53,596 nt of DNA, taken from NCBI GenBank assembly GCA_902605605.1, contig CACLDI010000004.1:1-53596 (forward strand). The letters run 5' to 3'. Below are positions 43,593-51,973 of the stretch, piece by piece. The translations under genes were made by a program, and so were the position numbers. The notes beneath the pieces were generated by a model, which was not told the origin of the DNA, made no database searches, and saw only the letters and a program-made list of their open reading frames with translations. Numbering within the stretch: the first letter of the stretch is position 1; the number at the start of each line of letters is the position of its first letter. The stretch is from an uncultured Pelagibacteraceae bacterium. Its GTDB lineage: Bacteria; Pseudomonadota; Alphaproteobacteria; Pelagibacterales; Pelagibacteraceae.

Positions 43593-43616
43593 GGGGAAGC
43601 TAAACTTAACTTCCCC
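43593..43616 (-). terminator. hairpin after the GcvT-like gene (terminator-like, no U-tract)
   Basis: GGGGAAG (43593-43599) pairs perfectly with CTTCCCC (43610-43616) around a 10-base loop, nine bases after the GcvT-like stop. On the transcribed strand no T-run follows, so it is either a weak terminator or a 3'-end stabiliser that limits expression of the two small membrane proteins beyond it. Confidence 0.6.
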
Positions 43617-43625
43617 ATAATATTT

Positions 43626-44984
43626 TTAGCCTTTAACAACTTCTCTTGTGTTAGCGTTAAAAGATTCTTTAAATGGAATATCAACTACAACTGCGTCAAC
43701 TGGAACTCCAGCTTTTTCAGAGTATTGTTCAGGTAAGTGCACTTTAAATTTTGTCCCAACCTTACCTTTTGGAAAGCCATTCGCGTTTAAAGTTCCATCA
43801 AATGGCACATATCCCATTGCAATGTTTTGTTTTTTTTCAGGATGATACCAAGGAGAAGTAATAAATCCTACAGGATCACCACCACTTTCAGGGGAAACTA
43901 ACCAAAAATCAGGTGCATAATCTTCAATTGGTTTACCACCAAACTCTAAACCAACTAATTGAAGTTTATAAGGTTTTTTTCCATTAACAAGATCTGATTT
44001 CATTTTTTCTAAAGCTGATTTTCCTACATAATCTCCTTTTTTATTCCACTCTCCTTTTCCAGATAAAGAAACTTGATATCCCAGGTTACACTGAAAAGGA
44101 TTATGTTGCTGGTCCATGTCTTGTCCCCAAGAAAGAATACCTGCTTGAATTCTTCTATGGTGTGCTGGTGCAATAACCATGAGGTTATGTTTTTTTCCTG
44201 CTTTAAGAACAGAATTCCACATATCTTCAGCATATAGAGTTGCATTTCTTAAATATATTTCATAACCAGCCTCCCCAGAAAAACCAGACTGTGAAATAAC
44301 ACAACTTCTTCCCCCTATATTTGCTTCCGCCAATCCATAAAAAGGCATGTTATCAAAGTCTACTTGATCTCCACAAAGGTCTTTCATTAAAGATTTTGAT
44401 TTGGGTCCTTGGATTTGAACTGGACATGCATCTATCTCTTCTACTGTGCAATTAAATCTTCCATCTGCATTTACACCTTGTAAATACATTCCAATATCAG
44501 AATCTGATAAAGAAAACCAAAATTCATCTTCAGAAATTCTTAATAGAATTGGATCATTTAAAACACCCCCATAAGCATTACATAAAATTACATACCTTGC
44601 TCTCATTGGAGAAATTTTAGTTGCATCTCGTGTTATTACATAATCAGTAAATTTTTCTGCGTCTGGACCTTTTACTCTTATTTGTCTTTCAACAGCAACA
44701 TTCCACATAGTTACATGATTAACAATCGCATCATATTCTACCATTGCTCCACCATCTTCAGGTTTTACATAACCTCTTGGATGATAAATACGATTATAGA
44801 CAGTTGCTCTCCAACATCCTGCCTGCATTGATAAATGCCAATACGGTGATTTTCTCACTCTCGTTGAAATTAACATTTCAACTTTTGTTGGCCCACTTTG
44901 TCTTAAATTGTATGGTACTTCTCTGTCTGATTGATCAACAGAAGTAACATGTTTTAATTTAGTATAGTCAAACTCATTAGACAT
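43626..44984 (-). CDS. GcvT/DmdA-like aminomethyltransferase-family protein (452 aa)
   Basis: A 452-residue folate-dependent methyl/aminomethyl transferase. The GcvT core is visible as DAIVNHVTMWNVAVERQIRVKGPDAEKF, NDPILLRISEDEFWFSLSD, PVQIQGPKSKSLM and SGFSGEAGYEIYLR. The WNVAVERQ region is close to the WDVSVQRQ of SAR11 DMSP demethylase DmdA. At 452 residues, however, it is about 80 longer and has an extra N-terminal segment (YWHLSMQAGCWRATVYNRIYHPRGY). I therefore treat it as a DmdA-like paralogue acting on another methylated compound. A classic AAGGAG ribosome site precedes the ATG. It overlaps the upstream MTHFR-like gene by eight bases. Confidence 0.75.
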   Translation of the reverse strand: MSNEFDYTKLKHVTSVDQSDREVPYNLRQSGPTKVEMLISTRVRKSPYWHLSMQAGCWRATVYNRIYHPRGYVKPEDGGAMVEYDAIVNHVTMWNVAVERQIRVKGPDAEKFTDYVITRDATKISPMRARYVILCNAYGGVLNDPILLRISEDEFWFSLSDSDIGMYLQGVNADGRFNCTVEEIDACPVQIQGPKSKSLMKDLCGDQVDFDNMPFYGLAEANIGGRSCVISQSGFSGEAGYEIYLRNATLYAEDMWNSVLKAGKKHNLMVIAPAHHRRIQAGILSWGQDMDQQHNPFQCNLGYQVSLSGKGEWNKKGDYVGKSALEKMKSDLVNGKKPYKLQLVGLEFGGKPIEDYAPDFWLVSPESGGDPVGFITSPWYHPEKKQNIAMGYVPFDGTLNANGFPKGKVGTKFKVHLPEQYSEKAGVPVDAVVVDIPFKESFNANTREVVKG

Positions 44985-45753
44985 AACTATTCTCCTTCAA
45001 CCACTTGTTAGTTTCCTTCAAGCCGCCGAATGTATAAATGTGGAAGTTATCAGTATGCGATTTAACTTTCCCAATTAAATCATTAGGGTCTTTAGGTTTC
45101 AATAAATCTAACGCCTTAGTAAAATTAGATTTAAGAAAGTTAATAGAATTTTTTGCCCCAACAATATTAGCAAACTTGATTAAGCTAGATATTTTTAATG
45201 GCCCAGTAATTCCAACATGCACTGGTACGCTTTGTTTAGAAATAAAATCTATAATAGGCTGAGGATCAAGTAACCATTGAGTTACTATATAATCAGCGTA
45301 AGGCTTTTTATCTATCATAGCTTTTTCTAATTCTGAGTCGGATATATCAGGACTCCCCTCAGGATGTCCAGCTATTCCTATTTTCATTTTTTCGAAATAT
45401 CCTGTTTCTAAAAGTTGAAATGAACTGTCAAATTTTCCTGCAGGCTCTCTACCGCCACCAATAATTAAAACTTGTTTAACTCCACCGTCCTTACATCTGG
45501 AAACATAATCTTTAAGTTCCTTTTCATCTTGCATCGATCGAGCTGGAAAGTGAGGCACTGGATTAAATCCTTTTCTAACAAGTTCAGAAGCCTTTTCTGC
45601 AGTTTCTCTATAATCTCCACCTGGCAACATAGTGATGTAAACATCACTTAATGCAGGGACTACATCAACTTCCGTCTTTGGTCCAATTTCTAGAGAAAAA
45701 TTCATTTTTTTTAGATCATTATCTGTTTTCAAAAAGCTGTCAAAGAAATTCAT
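44977..45753 (-). CDS. methylenetetrahydrofolate reductase-like protein
   Basis: A 258-residue TIM-barrel protein of the MTHFR family. FSLEIGPKTEVDVVPAL aligns with the N-terminal strand. Also visible are VPHFPARSM (the conserved HLT/HI-type loop), VKQVLIIGGGREPAG, IGIAGHPEGSPD and ADYIVTQWLLD. It is short compared with MetF of about 300 residues. Overlap with the GcvT-like methyltransferase indicates a coupled pair: the transferase makes 5-methyl-THF and this enzyme would oxidise it to methylene-THF. Divergent from the Rieske gene, with about 35 bases between the two starts. Confidence 0.8.
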   Translation of the reverse strand: MNFFDSFLKTDNDLKKMNFSLEIGPKTEVDVVPALSDVYITMLPGGDYRETAEKASELVRKGFNPVPHFPARSMQDEKELKDYVSRCKDGGVKQVLIIGGGREPAGKFDSSFQLLETGYFEKMKIGIAGHPEGSPDISDSELEKAMIDKKPYADYIVTQWLLDPQPIIDFISKQSVPVHVGITGPLKISSLIKFANIVGAKNSINFLKSNFTKALDLLKPKDPNDLIGKVKSHTDNFHIYTFGGLKETNKWLKENSYV

Positions 45754-45787
45754 CTATCTATCTTAGTGAAATTTGTTGCCAAAATTT

Positions 45788-47005
45788 ATGCGAATGATAA
45801 TTTTTTTTGTGCATCAGAATCTTAAAAATTTACCCTTATCAAAGATACTAGATATTGAAAAAATCAACAATGTAGACAAGCCAATAGAAGTGGCAAATGG
45901 CTTGCCTAATGAGTGCTATACAAATCAAGACTATTTGGCTCACGAAAAGGAAAAAATTTTTTATAATAAATGGACAGCAATTGGGGTTGGAAGCTCAATT
46001 CCAAAAATTGGAGATGCCAAACCCTACAATCTACTCGGGATTCCTTTGATATTAATCAGAGACAAAAATATGGATGTAAGAGTTTTTCACAATGTCTGTA
46101 GTCATAGGGGATTTAAACTTCTGGATAAGGCTTGCAAGTTAAAAAATGTTATTAGATGCCCTTATCATTCTTGGGCTTATGATTTTAGTGGAAAATTAGT
46201 TGCAACTCCTCATATTGGTGGCCTAAATAATCATCAGTCTACAAACTTCAATAAAACAAAGAGTAATTTAAAAGAAGTTAAAACTAATCTTTGGATGGAT
46301 ATAATATTTGTAAATATTAACTCAAATGAGTTAGATTTTGACCAGTACATCAAACCTCTCGAAGAAAGATGGTCGAAATTCATAAATAAAGATGATCAAA
46401 GTTTAATAGTAAAATCAGATGACTATGGTTACTTCAGCCTAGAAGTAAAAACCAATTGGAAATTTGCTATAGAAAATTATTGCGAAAGCTATCATTTGCC
46501 AACAATTCATCCTGAACTAAATAAAATATCTAACATTAATGATCATTATCACATTCAAGGTTTACCAAATCGATTTGCCGGACAAGGAAGTAAAAAATAT
46601 GATCAAATTGTTAAAGGTAATAAAATTTTTGATACATTTCCTAATTGGGAAAAAAGTATGTTAAAAAATTCTGAATACATAGCTCTATTCCCAAATGTTA
46701 TGATTGGTTTGCATGTAGATCATTTTTATGTTTTTTGGCTAGAACCTTTAGCAATGAATAAAACAAAAGAACATATGCAAATGTATTATATTGGAGAAGA
46801 GAGTGCAAACGGTGAACAATTAAAAGAAATGAGAAAACAAAATTTAAAATTTTGGAAAGATGTAATGTTAGAAGATATAAATGCAGTTGAAGGGATGCAA
46901 GAGGGTAGAAATTCACCTGTTTACAATGGAGGAAATTTTTCACCAATAATGGATCAACCGACCCATCAATTTCACAAATGGATAGCTCATAATTTAATAG
47001 GATAA
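45788..47005 (+). CDS. Rieske non-heme iron oxygenase (alpha subunit)
   Basis: A Rieske oxygenase of about 405 residues. The 2Fe-2S site is CSHRG followed 17 residues later by CPYHSW. The mononuclear iron ligands are the two His in NYCESYHLPTIHPEL and an acidic residue near LEDINAVEGMQEG. The layout resembles glycine-betaine and other quaternary-amine oxygenases that remove N-methyl groups as formaldehyde, and a separate reductase would be needed. The start is uncertain: I favour the ATG at 45788 over an in-frame TTG at 45773, with ATG 45794 or GTG 45809 also possible. No ribosome site is clear. A methyltransferase gene follows by six bases. Confidence 0.78.
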   Translation: MRMIIFFVHQNLKNLPLSKILDIEKINNVDKPIEVANGLPNECYTNQDYLAHEKEKIFYNKWTAIGVGSSIPKIGDAKPYNLLGIPLILIRDKNMDVRVFHNVCSHRGFKLLDKACKLKNVIRCPYHSWAYDFSGKLVATPHIGGLNNHQSTNFNKTKSNLKEVKTNLWMDIIFVNINSNELDFDQYIKPLEERWSKFINKDDQSLIVKSDDYGYFSLEVKTNWKFAIENYCESYHLPTIHPELNKISNINDHYHIQGLPNRFAGQGSKKYDQIVKGNKIFDTFPNWEKSMLKNSEYIALFPNVMIGLHVDHFYVFWLEPLAMNKTKEHMQMYYIGEESANGEQLKEMRKQNLKFWKDVMLEDINAVEGMQEGRNSPVYNGGNFSPIMDQPTHQFHKWIAHNLIG

Positions 47006-47011
47006 AATTTT

Positions 47012-47638
47012 ATGGCACTAAAAGATGTGGGTAATAAAGTTCCAATTTATAAACTCAAGACTACTGAGGAAGTAATGAGGTATTACGATGAATGGGGAGA
47101 AGAGGATAAATATAATAGAGATATGGTTGACTGGAACTATACAGGTCCCAAAGAAACTGTTGAAGTAATAAAAAAATATCTAGTTAATAAAGATGCACTT
47201 TTTTTTGATGCAGGATGTGGAACTGGATTAGTAGGACTACAACTTAAAAAATTTGGTTATGAAAACTTTCATGGTGCTGATCTTTCACAAAAGTTATTAG
47301 ACACGGTACCAAAAAATTTATATCAAAAATTATTTAAGATTGATTTAAACAAACGTATTGAATTAAGTGATAATCTTTATGATAGTGTAATGTGTGTTGG
47401 AACTTTTACGTTTGGACACGTGAAATCTGATGCATTAGATGAATTTATAAGAATAACAAAACCTGGTGGTTTAATTTGTTTTACAATTAACGAAGGAATT
47501 TATAAAGACTACGGTTTTGATAAAAAAATTTTAGATTTAAAAGCAAACAACAAATGGTCAGAAATGGAATTTTTTAAATCTGATTATATAGCGAGTAAAG
47601 ATGTAAATGCTTGGTTAGGACTGTATAAAGTAAAATGA
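47012..47638 (+). CDS. class I SAM-dependent methyltransferase
   Basis: A 208-residue Rossmann methyltransferase. Motif I is LFFDAGCGTGLVGLQL near residues 63-78, followed by HGADLSQKLLD (acidic residue after beta2), YDSVMCVGTFTFGHV and RITKPGGLICFTINE (motif post-III). The substrate is unknown. It has the small-molecule type of fold, without a DNA- or RNA-binding extension. It overlaps the next gene by four bases (ATGA) and follows the Rieske gene closely. Confidence 0.8.
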   Translation: MALKDVGNKVPIYKLKTTEEVMRYYDEWGEEDKYNRDMVDWNYTGPKETVEVIKKYLVNKDALFFDAGCGTGLVGLQLKKFGYENFHGADLSQKLLDTVPKNLYQKLFKIDLNKRIELSDNLYDSVMCVGTFTFGHVKSDALDEFIRITKPGGLICFTINEGIYKDYGFDKKILDLKANNKWSEMEFFKSDYIASKDVNAWLGLYKVK

Positions 47639-48045
47639 AAATAATTTTGGTAATGGGATTACCTGGTGCAGGTAAAACAACTTTAGCAAATGAAATAGCG
47701 CCGTATTTGAATGCTAAAAGATTAAATGCTGACGAAGTAAGAAAAGCAGCAGATGATTGGGATTTCTCAAAAGAGGGAAGGATTAGACAAGCAAAAAGAA
47801 TGGCTGAGTTCGCCCTAAAGTTAAAAGGTGAAGGTCATTATGTTATTGCAGATTTCATAGCACCCACTCCAGAAGCGAGAAGCTTATTCCCAGCAGATTT
47901 CATAATTTGGGTAGATACAATTAAAGAAGGACGTTTTGATGATACTAATCAAATGTTTGTAAAGCCAAAAACATTTAATTACCATGTTACTACTCAAGAT
48001 GCTAAGAATTGGGCTTTAAAAATCGTTAAGGAGATCAAAAAATGA
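47635..48045 (+). CDS. small P-loop kinase, APS-kinase-like
   Basis: A 136-residue P-loop protein. The Walker A is GLPGAGKTTL near residues 8-17. A following LNADEVRKAADDWDFSKEGRIRQAKRMAEFA resembles the adenosine/phosphosulfate binding helix of adenylylsulfate kinases. VIADFIAPTPEAR and IIWVDTI resemble the Walker B and lid parts. It is shorter than CysC (about 200) and has overlapping starts and stops with its neighbours. A nucleoside- or sugar-activating kinase is as likely as APS kinase. Confidence 0.7.
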   Translation: MKIILVMGLPGAGKTTLANEIAPYLNAKRLNADEVRKAADDWDFSKEGRIRQAKRMAEFALKLKGEGHYVIADFIAPTPEARSLFPADFIIWVDTIKEGRFDDTNQMFVKPKTFNYHVTTQDAKNWALKIVKEIKK

Positions 48046-48416
48046 CATATCAATGGGATAATAAAAAACCAACAGCACAAATGCTTGGAAGATGGCAACC
48101 ATTTCATGATGGTCATTATACTTTATTTAAGGAAATTATTAAAAAAACAGGTCAAGTTTGTATTCAAATAAGAGATGTACAAGGTGTAGACGATAATCCA
48201 TTTGATTTTGAGACAGTGAAAAAAAATATAGAAGATAGATTAAACCCAGAATTTGAAGGTAGGTTTAAAATTATGGTAGTGCCAAATATTACCAATATTT
48301 GTTATGGCAGAGGAGTTGGATACAAAATAGAAGAAATAGTATTAGATGAAGAAACTCAAAAAATTTCAGCGACAAAAATTAGAGCCAAAATGAGAGAAGA
48401 GGGCAAACTTAAATAG
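48042..48416 (+). CDS. nucleotidyltransferase of the HxGH family
   Basis: A 124-residue adenylyl/cytidylyltransferase fold. LGRWQPFHDGHYTLFKEI carries the T/HxGH active site, and near the end ISATKIRAKM is the second signature motif shared with NMN, pantetheine-phosphate and glycerol-3-phosphate nucleotidyltransferases. It joins to the kinase gene by a four-base overlap. The pair suggests activation of a small molecule by phosphorylation followed by nucleotide transfer. Substrate unknown. Confidence 0.75.
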   Translation: MTYQWDNKKPTAQMLGRWQPFHDGHYTLFKEIIKKTGQVCIQIRDVQGVDDNPFDFETVKKNIEDRLNPEFEGRFKIMVVPNITNICYGRGVGYKIEEIVLDEETQKISATKIRAKMREEGKLK

Positions 48417-48421
48417 CTATA

Positions 48422-49201
48422 ATGACTAGTAACATTAAAATTATAAAAATTAATAGTGAAATTTCGTCAATAATACTTAATGAACCAAAAACATATAATT
48501 CATTATCATTTAAAAATCTTATTGACTTATTAAAAGCATTAAAAAAATTAGATGCTGACAATAAAGTCAAAGTTATAATAATAGAAGGCGCAGGCAAAGG
48601 GTTTAGTGCAGGTCATAATTTAAAAGAGGTAAGAGGATTAAAAAAAAGAGACAGATATCAAAAACTTTTTAATCTTTGCTCAAAAGTTATGCTTCAAATT
48701 GTAGAAGGTAGAAAACCTGTAATAGCAAAAGTCCACGGTGCTGCTTTTGCAGCTGGTTGTCAGTTAGTTGCAAGTTGCGATCTAGCGTATAGTACAAAAG
48801 ACGCTTTATTTGCAACTCCAGGAGTAAATATCGGATTATTTTGTAGTACACCTATGGTTGCTGTAAGTAGGAAAATTAATCGAAAGCCTATGATGAAAAT
48901 GTTGTTAACTGGCGACCCAATAAAAGCAAATTATGCAAAAGAAATAGGATTAATAAATGACTGCTTCTCAAAACAAAAACTAAAGAGAGAAGTACTTAGT
49001 ATTGCTAAAAAAATAGCATCTAAATCTAATTTAACAATAAAGATAGGTAAACAAACTTTTTACAAACAATTAGAGATGCCTTTAAGAAAAGCATACGCAC
49101 ATACTAGTAAAATGATGACTGTTAACATGATGGCAATGGATGCTAAAGAAGGTATTTCAGCTTTTTTAGAAAAAAGGAAACCTGTCTGGAAAAATAAATA
49201 A
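48422..49201 (+). CDS. enoyl-CoA hydratase/isomerase family protein
   Basis: A 259-residue crotonase-fold protein. The CoA-binding/oxyanion motif is FSAGHNLKEV near residues 60-69, followed by KVHGAAFAAGCQLVASCDLAYS near 103-124 and ATPGVNIGLFCSTPM near 131-145. The usual second catalytic acid position is not clearly conserved, so hydration, isomerisation or another thioester reaction is possible. It begins five bases after the nucleotidyltransferase gene and overlaps the next small ORF. Confidence 0.85.
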   Translation: MTSNIKIIKINSEISSIILNEPKTYNSLSFKNLIDLLKALKKLDADNKVKVIIIEGAGKGFSAGHNLKEVRGLKKRDRYQKLFNLCSKVMLQIVEGRKPVIAKVHGAAFAAGCQLVASCDLAYSTKDALFATPGVNIGLFCSTPMVAVSRKINRKPMMKMLLTGDPIKANYAKEIGLINDCFSKQKLKREVLSIAKKIASKSNLTIKIGKQTFYKQLEMPLRKAYAHTSKMMTVNMMAMDAKEGISAFLEKRKPVWKNK

Positions 49202-49398
49202 TGATGAATAAAAAAAATTTTTTCATCATAATCTTAATTATTTTTGGAATGTTTATAGTTTTTAATTTTAATGATTATAACACCAAAAGAGCTGTGGATG
49301 CGTGTTTAGCTGCGAGCCAAAAATTGTCTGAAACTAAAATTACTGATTTAGATGAGGCAAAAAAATTTTGCGAAGAACAAATCAAAAGTGATAAATAA
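49201..49398 (+). CDS. small secreted or membrane-anchored protein (65 aa)
   Basis: A 65-residue protein with one N-terminal hydrophobic segment (FFIIILIIFGMFIVF) acting as signal anchor, then an alpha-helical charged part with two cysteines (VDACLAASQKLSE, AKKFCEEQIK) that could form a disulfide. Its start overlaps the hydratase stop by one base. No family recognised. Confidence 0.6.
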   Translation: MMNKKNFFIIILIIFGMFIVFNFNDYNTKRAVDACLAASQKLSETKITDLDEAKKFCEEQIKSDK

Positions 49399-49400
49399 TT

Positions 49401-49835
49401 ATGAGTCAGATCAAAGATATTCTCTCAAAATACAAAACTATAGCTATGATAGGTGTTAGTAATGATCAAACTAAACCATCTACTATTGTGATGAAGTATA
49501 TGCAGAAATATGGGTATAAAGTCTTTCCAGTTAACCCATCTGCTAAAGGTCAAAAAATTTTGGGCGAAGAGGTATATGCTAAAATAACAGATATAAAAAA
49601 AAATATAGATATTGTTGATGTATTTAGACCCTCTAGAGAAGTATTGGCAATTGCAGAGGACACTGTGAAAATTGGTGCTAAAGTTTTATGGTTGCAACTT
49701 GGAATACGTGACGAAAATGCAAAAGTGTTAGTTGAAAAAAATCATATAGAATATATTGAAAATAAATGCACCAAAATGGAATATCAAAAACATTTCTTAA
49801 AAATAAGACAAGCCTTTCCAGTTCTTAGTGACTAA
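49401..49835 (+). CDS. CoA-binding domain protein (YccU-like)
   Basis: A 144-residue Rossmann protein of the CoA-binding type. IAMIGVSNDQTKPSTIVMKYMQKYGYKVFPVNP is near residues 14-46, followed by DIVDVFRP and AKVLWLQLGIRDE. These single-domain proteins resemble the N-terminal part of acetyl/succinyl-CoA ligases, but their physiological role is not established. It overlaps the transporter start by one base. Confidence 0.88.
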   Translation: MSQIKDILSKYKTIAMIGVSNDQTKPSTIVMKYMQKYGYKVFPVNPSAKGQKILGEEVYAKITDIKKNIDIVDVFRPSREVLAIAEDTVKIGAKVLWLQLGIRDENAKVLVEKNHIEYIENKCTKMEYQKHFLKIRQAFPVLSD

Positions 49836-51445
49836 TGAACAAAGTATTAAAATTTTTAGATAGCACTTTCTTAGATTTAGGACGAGAATTTAAATGGACT
49901 TATCTTCCTCCATTAATGGTCTATATGGCTGCAGGTATTTCAGGTTTGACTGGAATAGTTGGAACTTTCTTCGTTAAAGATTATTTAAATTTATCAGCTG
50001 CATTTCTAGCAGGACTTGGATTTTGGGCAGGGATACCTTGGGCACTAAAAATGCCTTTAGGACATCTTGTTGATCTTATATGGGAAAGAAAAAACTATAT
50101 GGTTTATTTAGGGGCCAGCCTAATAGCCTTAAGCTTGATGATTATGTATGGGTTAATTATTCATACAGAAACTATGTCAGAAATATTTTCTGTCGAAACT
50201 TGGTTTGTAATAAGTGTCATTTTAGCTCCAGTTGGATATGTCGTTCAGGATGTAGTTGCAGATGCAATGACTGTTGAAGCAGTTCCTTTATCAGATGAAC
50301 AGGGAACAGATTATAGCAAAGATCAAGTAAAAATAATGCATACTACAATGCAAACTCTCGGTCGTTTTGCAATAATAGGTGGAACAGTTTTTGTGGCATT
50401 AGTAAATGTCATTTTATTTAGAGATGTTGAAAGTTTAGAGCAATCTGAAAAAATAAATTTATATGGAACAATTTATTTATACGCTCTTGTAATACCTCTA
50501 GTTTCGATCTTTGGTGTAATTTTAGCAAATTACTTAAGACAAAAAAAAATCAATATCTTGAAGTCTCAAGGATTAGAATTTAAGGAAGAAAGAGGAAATG
50601 AAAAAACAGAGATAAACTGGTGGATTTTAGGTGGTAGTGTAGTTTTTGTAATTTTCACACTCTCGGTAGGATCCTTTAACGTACCATTTGCACAAGAGAT
50701 TGTTTTCATAGGCTCAGTAATAATTATTTTATTTTTAATGTTTAAACTTATTAAAGAACTACCTCAGGAATTAAGATTAACAATAGTTGGTACAGCTGTA
50801 ATTATATTTATTTTTAGAGCAATGCCAGGACCTGGACCAGGTTTAACTTGGTTTGAAATTGATCAACTTGGATTTAATGAACAGTTTTTTTCAATTTTAT
50901 CATTACTTGCATCAATTTTAACTTTAGCAGGGATTGTTTTGTTAAGACCATTTATGGCAAATAATTCAATTGCCAAAATAATTGTTGTTTTAAGTATTGC
51001 AGGTGCAATTTTATTTTTACCAAGTGTTGGAATGTACTATGGCTTTCATAATTGGACATCTTCATTAACTGGAGGAGTGGTTGATGCTAAGTTTATTGCT
51101 TTAATTAATACAGCTCTTGAATCTCCTTTGGGTCAAGTATCAATGATTCCATTACTTGCTTGGATAGCAAAAAATGCTCCATCTCATTTAAAAGCAACTT
51201 TTTTTGCAGTTTTTGCCTCCTTCACCAACCTTGCATTGTCAGCAAGTGCGTTAGGAACAAAATATTTAAATGAAATATTTACAGTTACTAGAGAAGTTAA
51301 GGATAAAGTAAGTGGTGAAATTCAAACAACAGCTGATTACTCTGAACTTGGGATTTTGTTAATTGTTGTGACACTTTTGACATTAATTCTTCCAATATTT
51401 TTTGTATTTATAGTAAATAATAGTAAATACAAAACTTCAGAATAA
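49835..51445 (+). CDS. MFS-type transporter resembling the BT1 folate-biopterin family
   Basis: A 536-residue membrane protein with about twelve hydrophobic helices. The opening pattern, GLTGIVGTFFVKDYLNLSAAFLAGLGFWAGIPWALKMPLGHLVD, is reminiscent of BT1 (folate/biopterin) carriers, where a short loop after helix 1 reads FFLKD-x-LxLS and the next helix ends in a K-P/L-G motif. A long loop near residues 245-265 (RGNEKTEINWW) separates the halves. A folate-type substrate would suit a folate-dependent organism but is only a guess; other MFS families are possible. Confidence 0.6.
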   Translation: MNKVLKFLDSTFLDLGREFKWTYLPPLMVYMAAGISGLTGIVGTFFVKDYLNLSAAFLAGLGFWAGIPWALKMPLGHLVDLIWERKNYMVYLGASLIALSLMIMYGLIIHTETMSEIFSVETWFVISVILAPVGYVVQDVVADAMTVEAVPLSDEQGTDYSKDQVKIMHTTMQTLGRFAIIGGTVFVALVNVILFRDVESLEQSEKINLYGTIYLYALVIPLVSIFGVILANYLRQKKINILKSQGLEFKEERGNEKTEINWWILGGSVVFVIFTLSVGSFNVPFAQEIVFIGSVIIILFLMFKLIKELPQELRLTIVGTAVIIFIFRAMPGPGPGLTWFEIDQLGFNEQFFSILSLLASILTLAGIVLLRPFMANNSIAKIIVVLSIAGAILFLPSVGMYYGFHNWTSSLTGGVVDAKFIALINTALESPLGQVSMIPLLAWIAKNAPSHLKATFFAVFASFTNLALSASALGTKYLNEIFTVTREVKDKVSGEIQTTADYSELGILLIVVTLLTLILPIFFVFIVNNSKYKTSE

Positions 51446-51456
51446 ATACTTCTTAA

Positions 51457-51918
51457 ATGATAAATATTTTTAAAGTACTAATATTACTTTTAATAACTAT
51501 TTCTTTTTCTAAAGCTGAATTACTTAATCCAAGTAGTGCTATTACTCCAAAAGAAGTGGTAAAAATTCAACTAAGTGGGTTGCAACAAAACGATCTCGAA
51601 TTTAAGGATAGCGGTATTGAGCAAACATGGAATTTTGCTCATCCTAATAATAAGAAGGTTACAGGACCTTTAAATAATTTTAAAAGGATGATTAAAGGTG
51701 CCTCTTATCAAATGATGATTGATCATTTAAGTCATACAATCACTGAGGTTGGAGGTAGTAATAAATCGGTTCAATTTGAGGTAATTATACTTGATAAGAA
51801 TAAAATTTATCACAAATTCAATTGGCAAGTTGAAAAATACACTGAAGAAGGATTATTAAAAGATTGTTGGCTAACCACAATGGTATCAAGCCCTATTCCT
51901 CTTGGAAGCTCAATTTGA
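51457..51918 (+). CDS. DUF4864 protein, secreted
   Basis: A 153-residue protein with a signal peptide (FKVLILLLITISFSKA, ending about residue 20). The mature part shows the DUF4864 pattern: VVKIQLSGLQQND, SGIEQTWNFAHPNNKKVTGPLNNFKRMI and a C-terminal LTTMVSSPIPLG. The domain has an NTF2-like feel and is found in alphaproteobacteria and algae; its function is unknown. It follows the transporter by eleven bases. A 55-base AT-rich spacer then leads to the dimethylglycine-dehydrogenase-type gene. Confidence 0.72.
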   Translation: MINIFKVLILLLITISFSKAELLNPSSAITPKEVVKIQLSGLQQNDLEFKDSGIEQTWNFAHPNNKKVTGPLNNFKRMIKGASYQMMIDHLSHTITEVGGSNKSVQFEVIILDKNKIYHKFNWQVEKYTEEGLLKDCWLTTMVSSPIPLGSSI

Positions 51919-51973
51919 TTATTAACCTAAATTTTTGTTTCGTAATAATTAAAAATTTAGTAGGAGTCTGATA

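Noticed and set aside
43626-44984. Calling this gene dmdA (DMSP demethylase)
   Set aside because: The core resembles SAR11 DmdA, but the protein is about 80 residues longer and has a distinct N-terminal segment. It also sits with an MTHFR-like gene, so the name would overstate the evidence.
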